From assembly GCA_022447555.1 (NCBI GenBank), contig JAKVBF010000018.1, positions 1 through 64,000 on the forward strand: 64,000 bases of DNA, read 5' to 3'. The notes beneath the pieces were generated by a model. That model was not told the origin of the DNA and searched no databases. It saw nothing but the letters and a program-made list of their open reading frames with translations. Made by a program: the position numbers and the translations under genes. This document shows, piece by piece, positions 34,700 through 43,460 of the stretch (positions are counted from its first letter, which is position 1; each line of letters starts with the position of its first letter). This stretch comes from Mariniblastus sp. GTDB taxonomy: Bacteria; Planctomycetota; Planctomycetia; Pirellulales; Pirellulaceae.

Positions 34700-37564
34700 T
34701 TGTTTACTAAAAGTCAAACATCGATGATGGCTCTGGTCGCCTGCCTAATTTTTGGTGGTAACTCATGGGTCAGCGCACAGGCTCCGGCCGCCAAGCCAAC
34801 GGTGGTGAAATCAGAATTTCCCCCCCTCGAAAAAGTAATCGAAGGCTACACTGAAGTTAAATCAGCAGATGGCAAAAAACCCTTACTCCGAATTTGGACA
34901 CGGGATAAAGATGGCCAAATGCTCGCCGAACTACCTAAAGATTACCTGAGTCCCACACACCGACAATTCATCGCGACGACGGTATCCGGTGGCGAGACAT
35001 TTGCCGGACTTCAGTCAGACGATTTTTATGTCTACTGGCGCAATTACGGAAAACGAGTCGCCTTGATTGCAGAAAATTTGAGCATCCGCGGATCCGATGA
35101 TGAATCTAAATCCTCGGTAAAACGCCTCTTCACAGACCGTGTTCTGATTGACCTTCCAATATTGACCATGGTCCCGCGTGGCGGACCCGTCATCGACCTC
35201 GATGCGCTCCTGGTGGGGAACGCCAGTGTATTTTTTGGCGGCTCTTATCGAGGTAAATCAAATTTGATCAAAATCAAAAAAGCCAAGCCATTTGAAAAAA
35301 ATGCCGAAGTCGCCTTTGAGGTTCCCATGAGCAATGGCGAACTCAAGACCTTGCACTATTCAATTAGTAAAATCCAAGGCTCTCCAACCTACAGGCCTCG
35401 AAAAGCCGATCAGCGGATTGGATATTTCACAACCAGCTACAGTGATTACGGAAAATACGAAACCGATGATACGAAAATTCGTTTTATTAATCGCTGGCAT
35501 TTGGAAAAACGCGAACCCGCACTCAAAATGAGTCCGCCAAAGCAGCCCATTGTGTTTTATCTCGAACACACCACGCCGGTTCGTTACCGCCGCTGGGTTC
35601 GCCAAGGAGTCGAACACTGGAATAAGGCGTTTGAACAGGTCGGCATTGTGAACGCAATCGAGGTACGCCAGCAGGATAAGGCGACCGGTGAGCACATGGA
35701 AAAGGACCCCGAAGACGTTCAATACAATTTTATTCGTTGGCTAAACAACAATATCAGTACAGCCATCGGTCCTAGCCGAGTCAACCCCAACACCGGCCAA
35801 ATCCTAGACGCAGACATCGTCTTAACCGATGGTTGGATTCGCGTGTTCGAGGGTCAATTCGATGACTTGATGCCCAAAGTGGCCATGCAGGGAATCACCG
35901 CCGAAACACTCGCTTGGTATGCGAAACATCCCAACTGGGATCCGCGAATCAGAATGGCACCTCCTGAAAAACGCGAGTTCATCCGCCTAGCGCTTCTAAG
36001 TGAGTCACAACAGCCTACGGGATCCAACCAGGAATCAACCATCAAGACTCGATTGATGGGCGATGAGCCGATGGATGGCCTCCTGAATCGAGTCAGTCAA
36101 GTGAATGGCTCTTGTCTCGCGGCAGAGGGGCGTCAGATGGACGTTGCGATGATGCGAATGATGTTGACCATGCAGCGTTTTGACGACGAGAACAAGGAGG
36201 GTGGCGAGAAAAAAGCACCGGAAGAGGAGGAAGAGAAGGAGCAATTGCTAGACGGAATGCCAGAATCCTTCATCGGTCCACTACTGGCAGACCTTGTCTG
36301 CCATGAAGTTGGCCACACTCTGGGGCTTCGCCACAACTTCAAAGCATCTAGTATCTATACCTTTGCCGAAATCAATGGCGAAAAGATCGCTGGTAAAAAA
36401 CCACTCGCCGGTAGCGTCATGGATTATCTCCCTACCAACTTCAACTTTAAGGGGGGTGACAAGCAAGGTGACTATGCCATGATCGGCGTTGGGCCTTACG
36501 ACCTGTGGGCGATTGAATACGGGTACATTCTAGACGACAAAAAGTTACCCAAAATCTTATCACGAGTGGCCGAACCTGAATTAACCTTTGGAACCGACCA
36601 AGACACATCGGGGCCTGACCCGTTGGCTCGTCGTTACGACTTCAGCAAAAACCCCTTGGATTTTGCCGAAAATCAAATGCGTCTGGCCAATCACCACAGA
36701 GGCCACATTCTCGAGAAATTCGTCGAAAAAGGGGATGCCTGGGACAAAGCCCGCACCGGTTATTTGCAAACACTACGTATGCAAACCCAAAGCACATCAA
36801 TGATGTCAAACTGGATTGGAGGCTCATTCATCAACCAAGATAAAAAGGGAGACCCAAATGGTCGTAAACCCATCGAGGTCGTTTCCGCAGAAGACCAACG
36901 AAAGGCGTTGAACTTCGTTTTGGAAAACACCATGTACGATGATGCATTCGGCTTAACCCCCGAACTTCTTGTTCATATGACGTCCAGCGGATGGCGCGAC
37001 GGCGGATTCGGGAGTGACGAGCCCACATGGCCCGTACACGACCGCGTGATGAGCATTCAAGCATCGGCTTTGTCAGGGTTAATGAACCCCACAACCCTTC
37101 GCCGTGTCTACGACAACGAATTCAGAGTCTCGGCGGACACGGACGCATTAACTCTTGCCGAGATCATCAACACGATCAGCGATTGCATCTGGAAAGAAGT
37201 GACGGAAGAGCAGGCCGGTGAGTACACAGAGCGCAAGCCTGCGATCACCAGTTTGCGCCGAAATTTACAAACGGAACACTTGGAACGCCTCTTCGATTTA
37301 GCCGGAGAGACCAAAAGTTCCACCGCAGCCATGAAGCCAATCGCGAACTTGGCCGGCATGAAATTAATGGAACTCAAGCCTCAAATTGAGAAGGCTTCTT
37401 CCAATGAAAACTTGGACGCCTATTCCAGAGCCCATTTAACCGATTCGAACAAGCGAATCGAAAAATGGATCAATTCCACCTATGTCATGAATAATGACAA
37501 CGGATCTGGAGGAGCGATGGGCCGCCTCCTCTTCGGACAAGATTATTTTGCACCCGGCCAATGA
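34700..37564 (+). CDS. Exported zinc metalloprotease, metzincin type (DUF5117/DUF5118-like)
   Basis: A 954-residue secreted protease. A signal peptide covers about 1-26. The N-terminal half is strand-rich and resembles DUF5118/5117 regions. The zinc site is HEVGHTLGLRH, H535 to H545, a metzincin HExxHxxGxxH motif, followed by a Met-turn candidate SVMDYLP. Just before the zinc site is a charged insert, about residues 495-516, dominated by Glu and Lys. The start is TTG 34700 with AAGGGAG upstream. It probably degrades or processes proteins outside the cell or in the periplasm. A terminator follows the stop. Confidence 0.9.
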   Translation: MFTKSQTSMMALVACLIFGGNSWVSAQAPAAKPTVVKSEFPPLEKVIEGYTEVKSADGKKPLLRIWTRDKDGQMLAELPKDYLSPTHRQFIATTVSGGETFAGLQSDDFYVYWRNYGKRVALIAENLSIRGSDDESKSSVKRLFTDRVLIDLPILTMVPRGGPVIDLDALLVGNASVFFGGSYRGKSNLIKIKKAKPFEKNAEVAFEVPMSNGELKTLHYSISKIQGSPTYRPRKADQRIGYFTTSYSDYGKYETDDTKIRFINRWHLEKREPALKMSPPKQPIVFYLEHTTPVRYRRWVRQGVEHWNKAFEQVGIVNAIEVRQQDKATGEHMEKDPEDVQYNFIRWLNNNISTAIGPSRVNPNTGQILDADIVLTDGWIRVFEGQFDDLMPKVAMQGITAETLAWYAKHPNWDPRIRMAPPEKREFIRLALLSESQQPTGSNQESTIKTRLMGDEPMDGLLNRVSQVNGSCLAAEGRQMDVAMMRMMLTMQRFDDENKEGGEKKAPEEEEEKEQLLDGMPESFIGPLLADLVCHEVGHTLGLRHNFKASSIYTFAEINGEKIAGKKPLAGSVMDYLPTNFNFKGGDKQGDYAMIGVGPYDLWAIEYGYILDDKKLPKILSRVAEPELTFGTDQDTSGPDPLARRYDFSKNPLDFAENQMRLANHHRGHILEKFVEKGDAWDKARTGYLQTLRMQTQSTSMMSNWIGGSFINQDKKGDPNGRKPIEVVSAEDQRKALNFVLENTMYDDAFGLTPELLVHMTSSGWRDGGFGSDEPTWPVHDRVMSIQASALSGLMNPTTLRRVYDNEFRVSADTDALTLAEIINTISDCIWKEVTEEQAGEYTERKPAITSLRRNLQTEHLERLFDLAGETKSSTAAMKPIANLAGMKLMELKPQIEKASSNENLDAYSRAHLTDSNKRIEKWINSTYVMNNDNGSGGAMGRLLFGQDYFAPGQ

Positions 37565-37595
37565 TCGGTCTGAAATTTAAGTAATCGAAAAAGCG

Positions 37596-37632
37596 AAAGG
37601 CTGCCTGATAGCTCAGGCAGCCTTTCCTTTTT
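37596..37632 (+). terminator. Rho-independent terminator after the metalloprotease
   Basis: The arms AAAGGCTGCCTGA and TCAGGCAGCCTTT with a four-base loop form a perfect hairpin at 37596-37625, followed by a T-rich stretch. It closes the metalloprotease transcript. The A-rich bases before it would allow activity in the other direction too. Confidence 0.85.
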
Positions 37633-37759
37633 GGGGCTGGATCATCAATGCGCTTAATGGCCAAGAGTACCTTTTGGGCTGCAGGTATCGTTGGCGATCC
37701 AACCCACGCGAGAATCTGTCTCTTTGTGCGACCGTGAAGCAATCGGCTTCATGCCCCGT

Positions 37760-38719
37760 TTAGAAATCAAATCGCAAACCGAAATTAATCGAATGCCAAA
37801 ATGGAGTGTTATTCGTAATGACCTCGGTTTCACCCACCGACAAAGCTTGGGTTGGAGCAAGGGCAACACCATCAATCCAGGTCGCTTCGTAACCAACGAA
37901 TGCGGACCAAGTATTGGGGACGATTTCGTAATAGGCTGTCCCACCACACTCTCCTACAAAAGAAGCGATCCCTTTTGTAGATTCAGCCTGCTGTCCCTGT
38001 TGGAACGAATTGCTGGCGGTCGTTCTCAGCGCGGTTGGGTTGCCGTAGCCACCCACTCGTAAAAAACCGGTCAGTTTAAGAGCCGGCGTGAGTGGACAAC
38101 CAAATTCCAAACCTGCCTGACCACCGATCAATGAGTTCGAAGTTGCAAAACTGTTGGTGGTGGTAAAATCAAAACCGCCAATAGACGTTTCGGTATTAAA
38201 ATCGAAATTTTCTTTTAGCGAGATAAACCGAGGGCCCACCACCCAAGTACAACCGGGCCTGAGGCTTCTACGATGGTTCAGTTCAAAGCTATAAAACTCA
38301 GAGGTGTAATCGTAACTGATGGCTCCCACCTGGCCGCCTTCAAAAAGTGGCGAAGTGACCGGGGCGCCCGAAGGCGAAGAGACGGAAGCATTGTTTTGAA
38401 ACTTCCCCAGGTTCGTTCGGATTTCCCAGTCGCCGCCATATCGGTTTGTCCAGCCAAATTTAGCTTCACCGCCCGATCCGCCACCCAGATCTGTAATGTC
38501 CGAAGAAGTCAGCAGAGGCGCTTCGGTAAGTCCATCCACAGCCACCGCGAAGCCGTTATCCGTGCCCGGACGTTGAAGGACCTTTCCGGTCACCTCAATG
38601 TAACGATTGGTTCGCTGTTGCAATCCACCCATGTATTGAGCAGAGGCCGTGTTACCTGAAAATGCAACAACGCAGCCAAAAGCAATGAACGTCGAAACGG
38701 TGATATTAAACGTTCTCAC
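37760..38719 (-). CDS. Outer-membrane beta-barrel-like protein
   Basis: A 319-residue exported protein of planctomycete type. The signal peptide ends near TASA (about residue 27). The mature part shows alternating strands with aromatic residues and a terminal Phe (INFGLRFDF), as in beta-barrel outer-membrane proteins. It starts with GTG 38719, with GGAGG upstream. A function such as pore or surface protein is likely but not shown. It is oriented toward the metalloprotease terminator. Confidence 0.75.
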   Translation of the reverse strand: MRTFNITVSTFIAFGCVVAFSGNTASAQYMGGLQQRTNRYIEVTGKVLQRPGTDNGFAVAVDGLTEAPLLTSSDITDLGGGSGGEAKFGWTNRYGGDWEIRTNLGKFQNNASVSSPSGAPVTSPLFEGGQVGAISYDYTSEFYSFELNHRRSLRPGCTWVVGPRFISLKENFDFNTETSIGGFDFTTTNSFATSNSLIGGQAGLEFGCPLTPALKLTGFLRVGGYGNPTALRTTASNSFQQGQQAESTKGIASFVGECGGTAYYEIVPNTWSAFVGYEATWIDGVALAPTQALSVGETEVITNNTPFWHSINFGLRFDF

Positions 38720-39213
38720 GTTGGTTCCTCCAAACCGAGACCGAGCGCAAATATATTCTGTCCTGCAGATTTGGATCGGCTCCTACGATCCAGAGAATGA
38801 GCAGCACTGTCAAGGACGGAAAAGTCTGGCTGAATCGCCCAAAGTACCAAACACCTAAAAGCCCCAAGAAACCCCGTGATTTCCGAGTGTTTCGAGCCGA
38901 ACGCAAACAATTACGACCGGCCTCTTGACCCAGAAAACCGAAGGCATGTCTCTTCCATTGTCCATTAAGCACCAAGGTGCTCGAAGGTGCTCGAAGGTGC
39001 TCGAAGGTGCTCGAAGGTGTTAGAGGGTGCTAGGCGCCTGCCAGAAGGGAGCACTGAAGACGTGCTTACGAGCCGCGGAACGACAAAAACGGATGGGCCC
39101 GATCCGATGAACCTTTCAAACCTAGCTTGAAGCGCCAAACATTCGAGAGATGACAAACCGACCGGCGGCAGGTACCGTGTTAAAATCCTTGGTTTACCTC
39201 AATCTTACCTCAA
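38720..39213. other. Intergenic region with tandem 10-base repeat
   Basis: About 490 bases between the barrel-protein gene and the disordered-protein gene. The tandem repeat at 38972-39030 is listed separately. The remainder shows no gene, tRNA or terminator I can support. Confidence 0.5.
38972..39030. repeat. Tandem 10-base repeat, unit TCGAAGGTGC
   Basis: About six head-to-tail copies: three exact TCGAAGGTGC copies plus degenerate ones at both ends (CCAAGGTGC before, TCGAAGGTGT and TAGAGGGTGC after). It does not lie in a gene. A short repeat like this can vary by slippage. Its period is near one helical turn, so it might hold protein-binding sites in phase. Confidence 0.9.
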
Positions 39214-40821
39214 TCATCTACGTCGTTTACGACCGCGCCCACCACCACCGCCGTTTGAGCGAGACTGGTGACGATCGATATTTTCATCAATCAACCCTTC
39301 GATCGCATCCATCCAGGTCGGAACTTTACCCCGTTTGGGCGAGTCATCTACCCCGAACTCGTCGCCGTGATCTGACTCTGTCGGGGGTTTCCCCTCAGAG
39401 CGTTGACCTCGACCACGCCCACGCCCGCCTCGTCCACGTCGGCCACTTCGTTCTGAACGACCTCCGCGTTCATGACGCACCGATTCCTGCTCCTGCTCAC
39501 TGTCCGAGGTTGACCTGTCCTCGTAGTCAGATTGATCGTTTCGATCATTTCGCCTTGTCCGTTCCCCTCGCGGCTTTCGCCCCCGCCCGTCTCGCTCACC
39601 TTCATCTCGATTGCGGTGAGAACGGCCACGGCCTCTCGCGCGGTTTTCCTGGGAATTTTCGTCCTGAGTGTCCCCGTCCTGCGACTCTCGGAAATCTGCC
39701 TCACTCGGTCCGGACCCCCGCTCACCCCCGCGTGTCCGGTTTCGATTTCGATTTCGACCCGAGTTTCGATCTTCCGACACCGAATCGCGCTCGCTACTTC
39801 GTCGTCTACCGTCCCCCTGTTCCTCCTTGTCATCTAGACTCCTATCCGATCGCGAGTCGCTTTGACGCCCCCGAGCCTCGTCACTTCGAACTTCCCTTCG
39901 GCCACCCGTACCCCGACTTCGGTTTCGGCCGCCTCTTCCGTCTCGCGATCCCCGATCGGTAGAAGATTCGCGGCGCGAACGACGACTGCTTTCTTTTTCT
40001 TCCGGGTTGCTTACCAGATCCTCAACGTCAAATTCGAAGAATTCCTCGCCGTCTTCGGAAATTTGAATCGCATCGACGGGACTAGCGGATTCCTCAACCG
40101 ACGTATTGCCGTCATTGGGAGTTGCTGAACGCTCAGACGCTTCTGCCGGCCGCTCAAATGCATCAAAGGGACTGGGCACGAATAGCTCTGACAGGACTTC
40201 GCCTGGGCCCTCGGAGGCAGCGGGTCCATCGAAACCGAAAAAATCGTCTACATCCGATTGCTGCGGCGTTTGAGTCTCCGTTTCGACAACGACCGGCTCC
40301 GACGACGCTGTGTTAGAATCTAGGGTTGAGCTTGAATCCATCCCGGGTTTTACGTCTTCTTCGGGCGATGCATCTTGCTGGGACACAACCTCAGTATCGT
40401 CCGGCCCAAACAGTCCGGCGCCGAACTCAACCACTTCCGCTTGAGTGGATGGTTTCTTAGTGGCTATCTTTTTCTTAGCCTTCGGTTTCTTAGCCGACGT
40501 TCGGTTTTTTTGCGGCGGTGGGCTGGCGGGCGCAGGTGTGGGCACAGCCGCATCAATCCCGAAACTGCTGGCCAGTTCATCCCAATGAGATTCGGTGGCA
40601 ACCACTTCTTCCTTTACGGTGGTGGTTCCATCGGATTCCTGCGTTGCCTGAACGACCTCAATTGTCTCGGTGACCTCATTGGACTCCACAATTTCGACCG
40701 CCTTTTTCTCATCAGCGTCGTCCGTGGTCTCCCCCTCATCCTCAAAAAGTTCGCTCTCGTCTAGCGGCTCAACTTTTCGAGATGAATTCCCCCCGAAGTA
40801 ATCGTAAATTTCGTCTGTCAC
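39214..40821 (-). CDS. Intrinsically disordered Arg/Gly/Asp/Glu-rich protein
   Basis: A 535-residue protein, nearly all low complexity. The N-terminal part is acidic with Ser/Thr/Val (EIYDYFGG, SHWDELASSFGID). A Lys/Ala/Pro-rich stretch lies near 105-125. Short motifs DDFFGFD and EEFFEFDVEDL follow. The C-terminal half is dense in RGR/RGG/DR/SR repeats. At the end, VPTWMDAIEGLIDENIDRH looks like one amphipathic helix, followed by GGGGGRGRKRRR. RGG tails bind RNA in many proteins. I recall a similar helix plus Arg/Gly tail in planctomycete proteins. The start is GTG 40821. There is no signal peptide, so it is cytoplasmic. RNA or DNA binding and condensate formation are inferences. Confidence 0.75.
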   Translation of the reverse strand: MTDEIYDYFGGNSSRKVEPLDESELFEDEGETTDDADEKKAVEIVESNEVTETIEVVQATQESDGTTTVKEEVVATESHWDELASSFGIDAAVPTPAPASPPPQKNRTSAKKPKAKKKIATKKPSTQAEVVEFGAGLFGPDDTEVVSQQDASPEEDVKPGMDSSSTLDSNTASSEPVVVETETQTPQQSDVDDFFGFDGPAASEGPGEVLSELFVPSPFDAFERPAEASERSATPNDGNTSVEESASPVDAIQISEDGEEFFEFDVEDLVSNPEEKESSRRSRRESSTDRGSRDGRGGRNRSRGTGGRREVRSDEARGRQSDSRSDRSLDDKEEQGDGRRRSSERDSVSEDRNSGRNRNRNRTRGGERGSGPSEADFRESQDGDTQDENSQENRARGRGRSHRNRDEGERDGRGRKPRGERTRRNDRNDQSDYEDRSTSDSEQEQESVRHERGGRSERSGRRGRGGRGRGRGQRSEGKPPTESDHGDEFGVDDSPKRGKVPTWMDAIEGLIDENIDRHQSRSNGGGGGRGRKRRR

Positions 40822-40981
40822 TTGTATTTCCGTTCGTTGTCTCCAAACACCGGAGATTGGCGGGCCATCATGAGTGGCCTCAAGTTCGCCCTGGCACGCT
40901 ACGGGCCGTTTGCTGATCGCTTAAATCTAACAGAATTCCGCTATTCCTATAGAGACCGGTTCCCACAGAACCTCGGGATAA

Positions 40982-41013
40982 ATAAAAAAAACCCGGCAAA
41001 ATTGCCGGGTTTC
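40982..41013 (-). terminator. Rho-independent terminator of the DUF6666-like gene
   Basis: On the minus strand the sequence AAACCCGGCAATTTTGCCGGGTTTTTTT forms a clear GC-rich hairpin followed by T residues. It lies about 100 bases past the stop of the outer-membrane protein gene at 41114. Confidence 0.88.
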
Positions 41014-41113
41014 GAGGAATTGACCCAAACTTCCCCCGAAGTCTTTCCCTCTGGCAGAGCTTTCTGCCACTGCAGCTTGTTGGTGTCGCGGTCGGCCGCT
41101 TACCCCTTTTTTT

Positions 41114-42679
41114 TTAAAACGGCCGTCGAGTGGTCTCGGTCACTTCGACATCCCGCACGATGATCATCGAGCCATTGTCGGCTACGTTAAACAACGGCTT
41201 ATCGTAACTACGATTCCAACTTCGACCCCGAGGTCGGTAAACACACCCCGAGTACACGTTCCAGCAATCGTGTCCGTCTCCACCAATCTGGACATTCAAG
41301 TTATCGTTGCCCGGAGCAAAATAGGTAAAACCTGTTTTCACCGAGACGCACTCTTTAAGTGGCAAGTCCCACGCAGCCCCAAAAATTCCGTTACTTTGGT
41401 TGCTCCAACCTGCGAAATATTCTGCCATGCCCCCCAAAGGAGACTGGTATTGGTAGTAGAAACGATAGTTGTTGAGCGTTTCCGCATTCATTGTGGCCGT
41501 CCAGTCGATCACTCCCTCACCGATTAAAGGGAGTTCAATCGTACCACTTTTTGAACCGCCATCGGTTTTGGTATTCGTGGCGAAACGAAATCCGAAAACC
41601 TTTCCCGTGGGGTATACCCAAGCTATGTCACCACGGACTTGAGTCACTTTTGTTTTAATGAACCAGTCTTCTTGGAGAAAATCCGCAACAACGCCTAGTT
41701 GCAATCCATAGTCTACCCTCCGATAGAGACCCGTGGTGACAAACATCTGATTTCGTCCGTCACGCGAGATTGGATTGCCGTCAAAATTTGTGTGTACCGA
41801 ACGCACGCCAAACTGTGCCGACAGAAGACCGCAGGTCAAATTACATAGCGGCACGCCCATATTGAAATCAAAATAGTAACCAAAACTACTATCGTCTACG
41901 GGAATGACAACATCCACTTCATCACCAGCACCATCTTCAAAGATGAAGTCGTATCGTGGCGACTTGAACCCTGTAGCCCCAAAACCCCATTCGGTGTTAC
42001 GAAAAATAGGACCCAACCGATACAACCAGCAGTTCTCTAATGCACACGGCCCACATCCACCTCGATCAAAACAGGGGTCACAAGAATCGAAGTAACCACC
42101 TGGCCCACCAACAACCTCCATCGAATCAACGTAGCCATCTTCGCTCATCATCATTTCCCCATCTGTCATGATGGGGGAAGACTCTTCCACAATGGAATCC
42201 TGAGACGTGTACTGGGTGAGCCTCAGGTGCTGGGGAACGTACGAGGAAGCCACTCGGGAAGCTTGCATCGGCCGACGAGTAGCAACATTACGGCCATAGT
42301 TCATATTCATGCGTGAATTGTTTTTTCGTGATTTAACGCCGAACCGCCGACCCGTCCCAACCGACCCCGCCATTCCTTTTTCAACTGGCGGGCTGCCGGC
42401 GCCTTGATAAACAGGGGGCTCCGCCAGAGGCCTAGCCGAAGGAGGCGCGAACAACGTCTCCGTTGCTGGGGCGATTACCGGAACTTTTTTCTGCTCTGCC
42501 TTCTGCTCTGTCTTCTGCTCTGTCTTCTGCTCTGTCTTCTGAGCAGGCCGTGTTTCAGATTGTCTGAGGGTATTGGTCCGCATTCCTGTCTGGGCCAACG
42601 CAGGCCTTGAATCAACCACCACCAACGCAGCAAACGCGGCCGCCAAAATTGCAATCCGATGTTTTAGGGGGAAAAACAT
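41114..42679 (-). CDS. Outer-membrane protein of planctomycete type (DUF6666-like) with KTEQ repeats
   Basis: A 521-residue exported protein. From ATG 42679 there is a signal peptide (about 1-29, ending RPALA). Next is a KTEQ tetrapeptide repeat (three exact copies and KAEQ). A Cys-rich segment CDPCFDRGGCGPCALENC lies just before a barrel-like C-terminal part of about 290 residues with strand/aromatic alternation. The DUF6666 label is from memory of similar planctomycete proteins. It probably sits in the outer membrane. AGGA lies 12 bases before the ATG; an upstream frame to 42724 is not used. Confidence 0.75.
   Translation of the reverse strand: MFFPLKHRIAILAAAFAALVVVDSRPALAQTGMRTNTLRQSETRPAQKTEQKTEQKTEQKAEQKKVPVIAPATETLFAPPSARPLAEPPVYQGAGSPPVEKGMAGSVGTGRRFGVKSRKNNSRMNMNYGRNVATRRPMQASRVASSYVPQHLRLTQYTSQDSIVEESSPIMTDGEMMMSEDGYVDSMEVVGGPGGYFDSCDPCFDRGGCGPCALENCWLYRLGPIFRNTEWGFGATGFKSPRYDFIFEDGAGDEVDVVIPVDDSSFGYYFDFNMGVPLCNLTCGLLSAQFGVRSVHTNFDGNPISRDGRNQMFVTTGLYRRVDYGLQLGVVADFLQEDWFIKTKVTQVRGDIAWVYPTGKVFGFRFATNTKTDGGSKSGTIELPLIGEGVIDWTATMNAETLNNYRFYYQYQSPLGGMAEYFAGWSNQSNGIFGAAWDLPLKECVSVKTGFTYFAPGNDNLNVQIGGDGHDCWNVYSGCVYRPRGRSWNRSYDKPLFNVADNGSMIIVRDVEVTETTRRPF
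42489..42543. repeat. 12-base tandem repeat encoding KTEQ
   Basis: Within the outer-membrane protein gene, four to five copies of the 12-base unit TTCTGCTCTGTC (plus strand) encode KTEQ on the minus strand. Because the unit is a multiple of three, copy changes would keep the frame. Confidence 0.85.
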
Positions 42680-42724
42680 TTCTAGATTCCTAGTGTTATT
42701 TCGATGGATTACGACACGAAACAT

Positions 42725-43460
42725 TGCGACGCAATTCCTGTATGAAATACATCGGAACCATCAATATCCATTCTTTCGCTAAAGTTCTATTAATCAGAAA
42801 ATTATCGCGCGGCTGCCCAGCTAGCCAACGATGATCCGCTGAACCAGGACGCTAGCACAAGACGCATGGACGAAACGAAGAGACGGTCTTCCACCTTCCT
42901 ACCCTTCACCTTTTAAATCAAACCGACGATTCAAACCAACGGTACGAACCCATAAGTTTAAAAATGACTCAACAAGAATGATGGTTTCTTTTCTTTGTCC
43001 TTACGCCAGATTTTATCGAAGCTCAACGATTTTTTTAAAGGCTTCTTTTTAAGGTACCACCCAACGACTAACCAACCTGTACCTCAACACCTCCAGTCGA
43101 CCGGGAGTATCTAAAGGACATTAACGAATACTCCAAATTTCATTCGAAGGAATCAACCACGGAAAACGCTGAGCCGTTGCGGACGGTCAAACACGAGAAC
43201 GGAAAACGCGGAATAGACAATCGACCACACCAACTCAGTGTATGATGTCACCCGATGGATTGATCGAACAGATTCTTCGATACGCTGCGATTTTGAAAAT
43301 TCCGAAAGAGTTGGCTGTTGCAACACCTCCTCAGCGACGACTCTTTCAGTTAAAATTACTTAACGTTGTTAAGTCAACACGAAATCTTAAAACGAACATC
43401 ATGGCAGGCATTTATAGACATACCATGTTACGAACGAATTTTCCCATTTAAAAGTCGATC
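42725..43460. other. Intergenic region, about 740 bases
   Basis: This is the longest gene-free stretch, between two genes transcribed away from each other, so it should hold both promoters. A 69-codon frame at 43242-43451 lacks a recognisable family and a ribosome binding site and I do not call it. No tRNA or hairpin terminator is seen. Confidence 0.5.

Noticed and set aside
38972-39030. CRISPR array
   Set aside because: The 10-base units are directly adjacent with no spacers, and no cas gene is near.
39150-39962. Plus-strand frame of 270 codons opposite the disordered protein gene
   Set aside because: It is a shadow of the repetitive Arg/Gly codons on the minus strand and begins in the spacer without a start signal.
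43242-43451. Plus-strand 69-codon frame before the CotH-like gene
   Set aside because: No family, no Shine-Dalgarno and atypical residue content; kept only as a note in the intergenic entry.
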